This document shows positions 52,712-64,000 of a stretch of 64,000 nucleotides of DNA, piece after piece. The position numbers and the translations under genes were made by a program. The notes beneath the pieces are model-generated. The model had not been told where the DNA came from, searched no databases, and saw nothing but the letters and a program-made list of their open reading frames with translations. This stretch comes from Geodermatophilus aquaeductus (GTDB lineage Bacteria; Actinomycetota; Actinomycetes; Mycobacteriales; Geodermatophilaceae): NCBI RefSeq assembly GCF_900182545.1, contig NZ_FXTJ01000017.1:1-64000 (forward strand), given 5' to 3'. Positions within the stretch are counted from its first letter, which is position 1; every line of letters begins with the position of its first letter.

Positions 52712-53616
52712 AGTGCGATGACCTCCTTGGCCAGGTCGCGGTAGGCGGCCGCACCCGAGGAGGTCGGGGCCCAGGTGGTGATGGGCTGGCCGGCGACGGT
52801 GGTCTCCGGGAAGCGCACCGTGCGCTGGATGACCGTCTGGAACACGGTGTCGCCGAAGGCCTCGACCACCCGGCTGAACACCTCCCGGCAGTGCACGGTC
52901 CGGGTGTCGTACATCGTCGCGAGGATCCCGGAGATCTCCAGCTCGGGGTTGAGCCGCTCCTTGACCTTGTCGATCGTGTCGACCAGCAGCGCCACGCCGC
53001 GCAGCGAGAAGAACTCGCACTCCAGCGGGATCATCACGCCGTGCGCCGCGGTCAGGGCGTTGACCGTGAGCAGGCCCAGCGAGGGCTGGCAGTCGATGAG
53101 GATGTAGTCGTACTCGTCGCGCACGGAGTCCAGGGCGCGCAGCAGGGTCTGCTCGCGGGCGACCTCGCTGACCAGCTGCACCTCGGCGGCCGACAGGTCG
53201 ATGTTGCTGGGCACCAGGTCCAGGCCTGGCACGTCGGTGGCCACGCGGACGTCGGCCAGCGTGGTCCGGTGCTCCATGAGGGCGTTGTAGACGGTGCGCT
53301 CGAGCTGCTGGGCGGGCACGCCCAGGCCGACCGACAGCGCGCCCTGCGGGTCGAGGTCGACCAGCAGCACGCGGCGGCCGTACTCGACCAGCGCGGCACC
53401 CAGGTTGATGGTCGACGTCGTCTTGCCGACGCCGCCCTTCTGGTTGCACATCGCGATGACGCGCGCCGGGCCGTGCTCCGTCACCGGCGGCGGCTCCGGC
53501 AGCTTGCGCTGCCGCGCGCGGGCCGGGTCCAGCCGTGAGGCGGCCGCACCCATCTCCCCGCCGTCGGCCGGGAGTGCGAGAGCCTGCCGGGCCGCCACGT
53601 CCCCTCGGATCGCCAT
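52708..53616 (-). CDS. ParA-family ATPase
   Basis: The 302-residue protein has an N-terminal tail and a deviant Walker A KGGVGKTT (60-67), as in ParA/Soj/MinD. VLLVDLDPQGALSVGLG and DYILIDCQPSLGLLTVNAL follow. It forms ATP-dependent dimers on DNA and positions a cargo. Because ScpAB and XerD flank it, a role in chromosome organisation is likely. The chromosomal parAB next to the origin is normally separate, so this is an additional ParA. Confidence 0.95.
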   Translation of the reverse strand: MAIRGDVAARQALALPADGGEMGAAASRLDPARARQRKLPEPPPVTEHGPARVIAMCNQKGGVGKTTSTINLGAALVEYGRRVLLVDLDPQGALSVGLGVPAQQLERTVYNALMEHRTTLADVRVATDVPGLDLVPSNIDLSAAEVQLVSEVAREQTLLRALDSVRDEYDYILIDCQPSLGLLTVNALTAAHGVMIPLECEFFSLRGVALLVDTIDKVKERLNPELEISGILATMYDTRTVHCREVFSRVVEAFGDTVFQTVIQRTVRFPETTVAGQPITTWAPTSSGAAAYRDLAKEVIAL

Positions 53617-53814
53617 GAGTCGCCACTCCTCCGTGCTCCCCGGCGGTGCCGGCCGCGGTCGGCCGGCCCGGTCCGCTCGGGTCCTGGGAAACGGTAAGGA
53701 GATCACCAGCCCCGATCCACGGGACACGCCGTCGATGGCGGATGTTGCCGTGGTGCTGTGGCTACTCGTCGGTATCCGTGGGCAGAAGCTGACAGAGCAA
53801 GTCCCGCTGCGTCG

Positions 53815-54780
53815 TCAGGACAGTGCCCGCGGGTGGCTGCTGGCGTACACCTCGCGCAGCTTGTCCACGGTCACGAGCGTGTAGACCTGGGTGGTCGTCA
53901 CCGACGCGTGCCCGAGCAGCTCCTGCACCACGCGCACGTCGGCGCCGCCGTCGAGCAGGTGGGTGGCGAAGGAGTGCCGCAGCGTGTGCGGCGAGACGTG
54001 CTGCACCGACAGGCCCGCGCGCTCGGCCGCCGCCTGCAGGATCGCCCAGGCGCTCTGCCGCGACAGCGGCCCGCCGCGGGCGTTGAGGAACAACCGCCCG
54101 CCGCGCACGCCGCTGCGCCCCGCCGCCGCCAGCGCCGGCCGGGCGCGCACCAGGTAGTCCTCGACGGCGCGCAGCGCGAAGCTGCCCACCGGGACGATCC
54201 GCTCCTTGCCGCCCTTGCCGGCCAGCCGCACGACGGCCTGCCCGCGGTCGAGGTCGTCGACGGCGAGGCCGACGGCCTCGGAGATGCGGGCGCCGGTGCC
54301 GTAGAGCACCTCGAGCAGCGCCCGGTCGCGCAGCCCGCGCGGGCCCTCGAGCGAGCCCGCGGCCTCGATGAGCGCGACGACGGACTCGACCGGGATGGCC
54401 TTGGGCAGCCGCCGGGCCGGTGCGGGCGGGCGCACCTCGGCGGCGACGTCGCCGGGGACCAGGCCGTCGAGCAGCGCGAAGCGGTGCAGCCCGCGCACGG
54501 CGACCACGGCGCGCGCCGCCGACGTCGCCGACAGCGGCGGGTGCGCGTCGTCGCCCTGCCGGAGCGCGGCGAGGAAGCCGGAGACGTCACTCTCGGCCAC
54601 CTCACCGAGCCCGCGGACGCCGGCGGCGGCGAGGAACTGCGTGTACCGGCGCAGGTCGCGCCGGTAGGAGGCGATGGTGTTGGCGGCCAGGCCCCGCTCG
54701 ACGGCGAGGTGGTCGAGGTAGCCGCCCACCACCCGCTCGACGTCGGGGCCGGCGGCGCTCGCGGGCAGCGTGGCGGTCAG
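53815..54780 (-). CDS. xerD: Tyrosine recombinase XerD
   Basis: The 321-residue recombinase has the N-terminal SAM-like domain ([20 protein letters not shown]) and the catalytic domain with Arg in [29 protein letters not shown] and [16 protein letters not shown] (catalytic Tyr). With XerC it resolves chromosome dimers at dif. The frame appears to start at CTG 54780, which lies 7 bases after GGAGGGG and overlaps the ald stop as CTGA. GTG 54732 is a fallback start. Confidence 0.95.
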   Translation of the reverse strand: MTATLPASAAGPDVERVVGGYLDHLAVERGLAANTIASYRRDLRRYTQFLAAAGVRGLGEVAESDVSGFLAALRQGDDAHPPLSATSAARAVVAVRGLHRFALLDGLVPGDVAAEVRPPAPARRLPKAIPVESVVALIEAAGSLEGPRGLRDRALLEVLYGTGARISEAVGLAVDDLDRGQAVVRLAGKGGKERIVPVGSFALRAVEDYLVRARPALAAAGRSGVRGGRLFLNARGGPLSRQSAWAILQAAAERAGLSVQHVSPHTLRHSFATHLLDGGADVRVVQELLGHASVTTTQVYTLVTVDKLREVYASSHPRALS

Positions 54781-55901
54781 GGCAGGTCCCCCTCCAGCTT
54801 CTCCAGGCCGACGGCGGCCATCCCGTGCGCCTCGGCCACCTCCGGCAGCACGACCTGCCCGGCGACGACGTTGACGCCGTGCGCCAGGGCCGGGTCGGCG
54901 GCGACCGCGGCGCGCGTCCCCTTCTCGGCCAGGGCCATGACGTAGGGCAGCGTCACGTTGGTCAGCGCGTGCGTGGAGGTGTTCGGGACCGCGCCGGGCA
55001 TGTTCGCCACGCAGTAGAACACCGACTGGTGCACGCGGAAGGTCGGCTCGTCGTGTGTCGTGGGCCGGCTGTCCTCGAAGCACCCGCCCTGGTCGACGGC
55101 GATGTCGACGAGCACCGAGCCGGGCTTCATCCGCGACACCAGCTCGTTGCTCACCAGCGTGGGCGCCTTGGCGCCGGGCACGAGCACCGCGCCGATGACC
55201 AGGTCGGCGTCGAGGACGGCCCGCTCGACCTCGTAGGCGTTGGACGCCACGGTCTGCAGGTGCCCGCGGTAGATGTTGTCGGCGGCGCGCAGCTTGTCGA
55301 CGTCGCGGTCGAGGACGACGACCTCGGCCTGCATGCCCAGGGCGATCGTGGCCGCGTTCATCCCCGACACCCCGGCGCCGATGACGACGACCTTGGCCGC
55401 GTAGACGCCCGACACCCCGCCGAGCAGCACGCCGCGGCCGCCGTGGGCGCGCTCGAGGCTGTGCGCCCCGACCTGCGGCGCCATCCGCCCGGCCACCTCG
55501 CTCATCGGGGCCAGCAGCGGCAGCGCGCCGGTCGCGGTCTGCACGGTCTCGTAGGCGATCGCGGTGGTGCCGGAGGCGACGAGCGCCTCGGTGCAGGCCC
55601 GCGAGGCGGCCAGGTGCAGGTAGGTGAACAGGGTCTGCCCGGCGCGCAGCCGGCCGTACTCCTCCTCGACCGGCTCCTTGACCTTGAGCAGCAGGTCGGC
55701 GTCGGCCCAGACGTCGTCGGCGGACCCGACGATCCGGGCGCCGGCGGCGGTGAAGTCGGCGTCGGGGATCGAGCTGCCCTCCCCCGCGCCCCGCTCGACC
55801 AGCACCGTGTGCCCCGCCCGGGTCAGCTCCGTGACCCCGGCCGGGGTCAGCGCCACCCGGTACTCCCTGTTCTTGACCTCGCGGGGCACACCGACCTGCA
55901 T
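54777..55901 (-). CDS. ald: Alanine dehydrogenase
   Basis: The 374-residue enzyme converts L-alanine to pyruvate and ammonia with NAD. It starts [33 protein letters not shown] and [11 protein letters not shown] are substrate-site motifs, [20 protein letters not shown] binds NAD, and [20 protein letters not shown] is a family block. AGGAG stands 6 bases before ATG 55901. Its 3' end contains the ribosome site for xerD. Confidence 0.97.
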   Translation of the reverse strand: MQVGVPREVKNREYRVALTPAGVTELTRAGHTVLVERGAGEGSSIPDADFTAAGARIVGSADDVWADADLLLKVKEPVEEEYGRLRAGQTLFTYLHLAASRACTEALVASGTTAIAYETVQTATGALPLLAPMSEVAGRMAPQVGAHSLERAHGGRGVLLGGVSGVYAAKVVVIGAGVSGMNAATIALGMQAEVVVLDRDVDKLRAADNIYRGHLQTVASNAYEVERAVLDADLVIGAVLVPGAKAPTLVSNELVSRMKPGSVLVDIAVDQGGCFEDSRPTTHDEPTFRVHQSVFYCVANMPGAVPNTSTHALTNVTLPYVMALAEKGTRAAVAADPALAHGVNVVAGQVVLPEVAEAHGMAAVGLEKLEGDLP

Positions 55902-56067
55902 GACCACTCCTGATCCCGGCCGGGCCGAGGTCGTCGGTCCGCGCCTGTTCTCGTCGCTCCCGGGTGAGGGAGCCCACACCCGGCGACCCTAACGACCGCC
56001 CGCGCTGCCGCGACCGGGCGCAGCGCCGACGATGGCCGGGTCGTCCCCCAGGAGGAGGAACCCCGCG

Positions 56068-56721
56068 ATGCGCCTGTACGCCAGCCGCCCCGACCGCCGC
56101 CTCGGCCAGGTGCTGGCCGACGTCGGCCTGCTGGCGTGGATCGTGCTGTGGGTAGTCGTGGCGCGGGTCGTGCACGGCGCGGTGCTCGTGCTGGCCGAGC
56201 CGGGGCAGGCGGTGGAGGACCTCGGCTCGTCGGTGGCCGACAGCATGGGCTCGGCGGCGTCGGCGGCCGAGGACGTGCCGGTGGTCGGCGACGAGCTGTC
56301 CGCGCCGTTCGACGCGCTGGGGAACGCCGCGGGGTCGGTGAGCGGCGCCGGCCAGGCCGCGCAGGACGCCGTCGGCACGCTGGCGACGGTGCTCGCCGTC
56401 GTCCTGGTCGTGCTGCCGGTGGGCTGGCTGCTCGCCCGCTGGCTGCCCTGGCGGGTGGGGTGGGTGCGCGAGGCGAGCGCGGCGGCCCGGCTGGCCGGGC
56501 GCGCCGAGCCGGACCTCGAGCTGCTGGCCGCGCGGGCCGTCGCCACCGCCCCGCTGTCCCGGCTCGCCGCACTGCCGCCCGGGACCGGCGCGGCCTGGCG
56601 GGCCGGGGACCCCGCGGCGGTCCGGGCGCTGGCCGCACTGGAGGCCGGCCGGCTCGGCCTGCGGCTGCCCGCGCCCGACGCCGCGGGCTCCGGAGCCAGC
56701 GCGCCGCCGCGCTCGGGTTGA
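56068..56721 (+). CDS. Two-helix membrane protein
   Basis: The 217-residue protein (ATG 56068, GGAGGAGG upstream) has a membrane helix at about 18-42 ([20 protein letters not shown]) and a second at about 108-130 ([20 protein letters not shown]). Between them lies an Ala/Gly-rich external loop, and the C-terminal cytoplasmic part is helical. I do not recognise a family. It is divergent from ald. Confidence 0.7.
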   Translation: MRLYASRPDRRLGQVLADVGLLAWIVLWVVVARVVHGAVLVLAEPGQAVEDLGSSVADSMGSAASAAEDVPVVGDELSAPFDALGNAAGSVSGAGQAAQDAVGTLATVLAVVLVVLPVGWLLARWLPWRVGWVREASAAARLAGRAEPDLELLAARAVATAPLSRLAALPPGTGAAWRAGDPAAVRALAALEAGRLGLRLPAPDAAGSGASAPPRSG

Positions 56722-56768
56722 GTCCGACCTCGCCGGTGCCGATGCCCTCCCTGATCCGGGAGGTGGGC

Positions 56769-57461
56769 GTGGGACGGACGGGACGCACGCGGTCGCGCCG
56801 GCGGGGCCGTCGCGGTCCGTCGGCCGGCGGGGTCGCCACGCGGGTGGCCGCGGTGGCGGCGGTCGGGCTGGTGGCGCTGTCGGCGCCGGCCACGGACCTC
56901 GCCGCGCAGGTGACCGCCTCCTGGGCGCCGTTCCGCAACGCCGGCACCGCCGACGGGCCCGAGCCCGCCCGCGTCGTCGACGCCCCGCAGCCGGTCACCG
57001 CCGTCCCCGACCCGATCATCGACACGCCGGTCCTCGCGCTGCCCGTGCCGCGGCGGCTGCAGGTCGAGGTGCCGACGCCGCTGGTCCCCCACGGCGTCCC
57101 GCTGGAGACCACACCGCCCCCGGCGCAGTGCGGCGGGTACGGCAGCCTCCGGCAGGTCCCGCCGGGGGTCGTGCCCGGACCCGGCTCGGCGACGGTGAGC
57201 TGGCAGGCCGACGGCCGCGACGTCGTCCAGGGCTACCGGGTGAGCGCGGTGAGCCAGCAGCTGGTGACCGGCGCGCAGCCGGCGCCGCCGCAGGTGACCG
57301 TCGGCCAGCGCGCGGACTGCGGTGAGGTGACCGCCACCGTCGGCGGGCTCACCAGCGGCGTCGCCTACGTCTTCTGGCTCGAGGAGATGGTCCTCGACGC
57401 CGACACCGGGGTGACCGAGTACGAGCAGGTCGGCTGGTCCCCCGCCGTCGTCATCGCCTGA
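56769..57461 (+). CDS. Exported protein with a fibronectin III-like domain
   Basis: GTG 56769 with GGGAGG 5 bases upstream starts a 230-residue protein. A twin-arginine-like or Sec signal (RSRRRGRRG followed by [16 protein letters not shown]) leads into a Pro-rich part. The end is a fibronectin type III-like fold ([20 protein letters not shown], then [15 protein letters not shown]). It may bind the cell surface or polysaccharide. An ATG at 56742 is possible but has no ribosome site. Confidence 0.6.
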   Translation: MGRTGRTRSRRRGRRGPSAGGVATRVAAVAAVGLVALSAPATDLAAQVTASWAPFRNAGTADGPEPARVVDAPQPVTAVPDPIIDTPVLALPVPRRLQVEVPTPLVPHGVPLETTPPPAQCGGYGSLRQVPPGVVPGPGSATVSWQADGRDVVQGYRVSAVSQQLVTGAQPAPPQVTVGQRADCGEVTATVGGLTSGVAYVFWLEEMVLDADTGVTEYEQVGWSPAVVIA

Positions 57462-57472
57462 CCCGCGGGCTC

Positions 57473-57536
57473 CGTCGAGATCACGCGATCTCGCACCCGA
57501 CACGCCGGTGAACGCGTCGAGATCACGGGATCTCGC
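57473..57536. repeat. Pair of near-identical palindromic units
   Basis: CGTCGAGATCACG, one variable base and GATCTCGC occur at 57473-57494 and 57515-57536. Each contains the perfect arms GAGATC and GATCTC around a 4-nt loop. They lie in the 281-bp spacer between two convergent genes and look like intergenic palindromic (REP-like) units, perhaps with a terminator role. Confidence 0.75.
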
Positions 57537-57613
57537 TCGCAGGTGCCCCGACCGCGAGCCCCGGGGTCGACCTCCGGAACCGTCCTGCGCGCAACGACGA
57601 CGATGTCGCCGGA

Positions 57614-57662
57614 TGTCGACCTGGTGCCGCCTCCGAGCCGTCGAGACGACGCCAGGTCGACA
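57614..57662. repeat. Long-arm inverted repeat in the same spacer
   Basis: TGTCGACCTGG (57614-57624) and CCAGGTCGACA (57652-57662) are exact complements separated by 27 bases, and partial pairing extends further in. Confidence 0.75.
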
Positions 57663-57742
57663 ACGGGCGGTCGTCGGGACGCCGACCGGACAGCGACCGC
57701 AGTCGGCACCGGGGCCCGCCCTCGTCGACGCCGACGGCGGTG

Positions 57743-58342
57743 TCAGGTGGCGTCGACGGGGCGCAGCCTCGTGCCGGCCGCGCGGTGCTGGGCGGCGGCG
57801 AGCAGGCCGATGACGGCGGCGGAGTTGCGGATCCCGCCGTCGAAGACCCGCTGCACCGCCTGGTCCAGCGGCACGAGCTCGACGGTCATGTCGAGCTCCT
57901 CGTGCTCGACGGTGAACCCCTCGGGCCGGTCGACGTCGGACAGGCCCTCGGCCAGGTAGACCAGCACCAGCTCGTCGCAGAAGCCGGGCGTGCTGAACGT
58001 GGTGGTGAGCAGCGACCACCGCTCGGCGGCCATGCGCACCTCCTCGGCCAGCTCCCGCTTCGCCGTCTCCAGCGGCGGCTCGTTCTCGGCGTCGCGCAGG
58101 CCGGCCGGCAGCTCCCACAGGTAGCCGCCGACCGGGTGCCGGTACTGCCGCAGCAGCACGGCCTCGCCCGCGTCGGTGAGCGCCACGACGGCGACCGCGC
58201 CGGGGTGGCGGACCACCTCTCGCACGCTGTCGCCGCCTCCGGGCATCGCCACGGTGTCCTTGACCAGCGTGATGACCCGGCCGTCGTAGACCGTCTCGGT
58301 GCCGAGGACGCGGTAGTCGCCGTCGGCGGCCGGCTCGGTCAC
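57743..58342 (-). CDS. NUDIX hydrolase, ADP-ribose pyrophosphatase type
   Basis: The 199-residue protein has a NUDIX box with GLRDAENEPPLETAKRELAE and the metal Glu pair in RELAEEV. AVLLRQYRHPVGGYLWELPA and FSTPGFCDELVLVYLAEGL are typical of ADP-ribose pyrophosphatases (NudF-like). It cleaves ADP-ribose or a related nucleotide to AMP and a sugar phosphate. GTG 58342 is one base after the pyrG stop, a gene pair conserved in actinobacteria. Confidence 0.93.
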   Translation of the reverse strand: MTEPAADGDYRVLGTETVYDGRVITLVKDTVAMPGGGDSVREVVRHPGAVAVVALTDAGEAVLLRQYRHPVGGYLWELPAGLRDAENEPPLETAKRELAEEVRMAAERWSLLTTTFSTPGFCDELVLVYLAEGLSDVDRPEGFTVEHEELDMTVELVPLDQAVQRVFDGGIRNSAAVIGLLAAAQHRAAGTRLRPVDAT

Positions 58343-58343
58343 C

Positions 58344-62471
<4,128 letters not shown>

Positions 62472-62475
<4 letters not shown>

Positions 62476-63593
62476 CGCGGTGGCCCCAGCAGCTCGCGGT
62501 AGACGGCGGCCAGCGTGCGGGCGGTGGCGGCCTCGTCGGGCCAGCCCGCCGCCTGCTCCCGCCCCGCCTTCCCCAGCGCCGCGGCGCGCGCGGGGTCGGC
62601 CAGCAGGTCCCGGACGGCGCCGGCCAGCGCGTCGGCGTCGCCGGGCGGCACCAGCAGCGCGCCGTCGCCGAGCAGCTCCGGCAGCCCGCCGGTGCGCGTG
62701 GCCACCAGCGGCGTGCCGGCCCGCAGCGCCTCCTGGGCGGTGAGCGAACGGGCTTCCCATCGGGAGGGGAGCACGACGAGGTCGGCGGCGGCGAGCAGGT
62801 CGGCGACGTCGTCGCGGCGGCCGAGCAGGCGCACCGGCAGCCGCTGCACGGCGATCCGCGCGGCGAGCTCGGCCTCCAGCGGCCCGTCCCCGGCGACGGC
62901 GACCAGCGGCGGTGCCGGATCGGCGGCCCACGCGGCGGCGGCGTCGAGCAGGACGTCGTAGCCCTTCTGCGGGTGCAGCCGGCCGACGGCGAGCACCAGC
63001 GGGCGCCCGTCGGCGAGCCCGAGGCCGGCGCGCACCTCCTCGCGGGACCGCCGCGCCGGCGGCAGCGCGGGCGCCGACACCGGCGCCACCCGCACGTCGC
63101 GGGCGCCGAGGCGGCGGGCGTTGGCGGCGAGGTCGCCGGAGGCGGCCAGCACGACGTCGGCGGCGCGGACGGTGGCGCGCTCGGCGGCGGCCAGCACCCG
63201 GCCCAGCGGCCCGCCGCGCTCGGGCAGCGCGTTGTGCAGGGTGACCACGAGCGGGCGACGGACACCGCCGCGCACCGCGGCGGCCGCGACGAGGCCGGCC
63301 CGCAGTCCGTGGGCGTGGACGAGGTCGGCGCCGGCCGCGGCGCGGCGCAGGGCGAGGACCGCCCGGGTGTCGGCGACCGGGTCGAGCCCGGCGGAGATCT
63401 CCACGGGCGAGAACGCGGCGACCGTCGAGAAGCCGAACAGCGCGTCGGTGGCCGCGGGCCCGCACACGGTGACCTCCGCGCCGGCGTCGGCGAGCGCGGG
63501 CAGCACCGAGCGCAGGTGCGTGCCGACGCCGCCGGTGCTGGTGGCCAGCACCTCGGCGACCCGGCGGCCGTCGAGCGGTCGTGGGTCAGCCAC
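62472..63593 (-). CDS. Glycosyltransferase, GT4 family (GT-B fold)
   Basis: The 373-residue enzyme has the N-terminal acceptor domain with ATSTGGVGTHLRSVLPALAD and VHAHGLRAG. The C-terminal donor domain has LAVGRLHPQKGYDVLLDA, VAGDGPLEAEL and the EX7E region AADLVVLPSRWEARSLTAQE. It transfers a nucleotide-activated sugar in envelope polysaccharide or lipid synthesis. The GTG start lies inside the end of the murJ-like gene (8-base overlap). Confidence 0.93.
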
Positions 63594-64000
63594 CGTGCAC
63601 CTCCGTCCCGCCGGGCGTCCGCAGCGCGCGCACCGCCGCGAGCAGGGGCCGGCGCGCCGTCCCCATCATGACCGCCGCCGCCACCACGGTCACCGCCGCC
63701 GCCACGAGCAGCCCGGCTCCCACGGCGCCGGCCAGGGAGGTCCCGGGCACCGGGTCGGCACCGAGCGCCCGGGCCAGCGCCAGGCCCGCGGCCGCGCCCG
63801 CGCCGCCGGCGAGCAGCGCGGGCAGCCCGCAGCGGGCCAGCCCGGACAGGCCGCCGGGCCCGGCGCTCCGCGCGGTCGCGACCAGCAGGCCGACCCCGGC
63901 GGCGGTGACGCCGATGCTGTGCCCGGCGGCCAGCGCCAGCGCCCGGTCGGCGTCGGGCAGGGCGGCGGAGAGGACGACGTCGGCGGCCACGGCCAGCAGC
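63586..64000 (-). CDS. C-terminal part of a MurJ/MviN-like membrane protein (5' end outside window)
   Basis: The frame is open from the end of the window to the TGA at 63586-63588. It contains four or five hydrophobic helices (AAGHSIGVTAAGVGLLVATA, GLPALLAGGAGAAAGLALAR, GAVGAGLLVAAAVTVVAAAV) and a short cytoplasmic tail. The segment DADRALALAAGHSIGVT recalls the last helices of actinobacterial MurJ-like lipid II flippases. This identification is tentative because only the end is visible. It is coupled to the glycosyltransferase. Confidence 0.6.
   Translation of the reverse strand, partial: LLAVAADVVLSAALPDADRALALAAGHSIGVTAAGVGLLVATARSAGPGGLSGLARCGLPALLAGGAGAAAGLALARALGADPVPGTSLAGAVGAGLLVAAAVTVVAAAVMMGTARRPLLAAVRALRTPGGTEVHGG

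Overview
The window is very GC-rich DNA with frequent GTG starts, 4-nt ATGA/GTGA stop-start overlaps and actinobacterial protein families (SARP regulator, ROK and LacI sugar regulators, AroH-type chorismate mutase, ParA with a ribbon-helix-helix partner, ScpAB, XerD). The protein types and the gene string from pyrG to der point to an actinobacterium, most likely of the Geodermatophilaceae (Geodermatophilus, Blastococcus or Modestobacter). This placement is inferred from gene content and style; no database search was possible.

Region 1 (1-28.3 kb) is accessory and partly decayed. It holds a signalling cluster of the SpoIIE/RsbU partner-switching type: a PAS-GAF-PP2C phosphatase (1834-3519), a broken PAS-GAF-GAF-PP2C-kinase-STAS gene (3543-6329) with a 29-bp tandem duplication, its intact paralogue on the other strand (15776-18796), a membrane-bound MASE1-like-GAF-PP2C phosphatase (19214-21349), and two small STAS proteins (6484-6783 and 21737-22069). 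No sigma factor or stand-alone RsbW kinase lies nearby, so their target is elsewhere. Between them are a SARP/NB-ARC regulator, two alpha/beta hydrolases, a SAM methyltransferase and an uncharacterised nitroreductase-like protein. From 22.5 to 28.2 kb there are many fragments: a RelE toxin, an acyl-CoA dehydrogenase, a zinc-less MDR dehydrogenase, an IS630-like transposase tail and a tyrosine recombinase tail. The recombinase tail stops about 100 bp from the 3' end of a tRNA-Pro gene (28310-28383), as expected for an old integration site.

Region 2 (28.6-33.0 kb) is a tightly coupled operon of membrane proteins: an HdeD/DUF308-like protein, a 56-residue single-span protein, an Abhydrolase_9-type membrane hydrolase and a Vps62-like protein with a coiled coil and C-terminal membrane helices. 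Its function is unknown.

Region 3 (33.0-64 kb) is core chromosome. It reads, on the minus strand from right to left, murJ-like (partial), glycosyltransferase, membrane alkaline-phosphatase-like protein, pyrG, NUDIX, ald, xerD, parA, RHH partner, scpA, scpB, a lipoprotein, rluB, and then aroH, cmk and der. Between rluB and aroH sits a roughly 14-kb xylose/xylo-oligosaccharide block (36.1-49.1 kb): a binding lipoprotein and two permeases, a separate MsmK-type ATPase, a GH3 beta-xylosidase, xylose isomerase, xylulokinase, a mutarotase, and ROK and LacI regulators with nearby palindromic operator candidates. The logic is uptake of xylo-oligosaccharides, hydrolysis to xylose, anomer conversion, isomerisation and phosphorylation to xylulose 5-phosphate.
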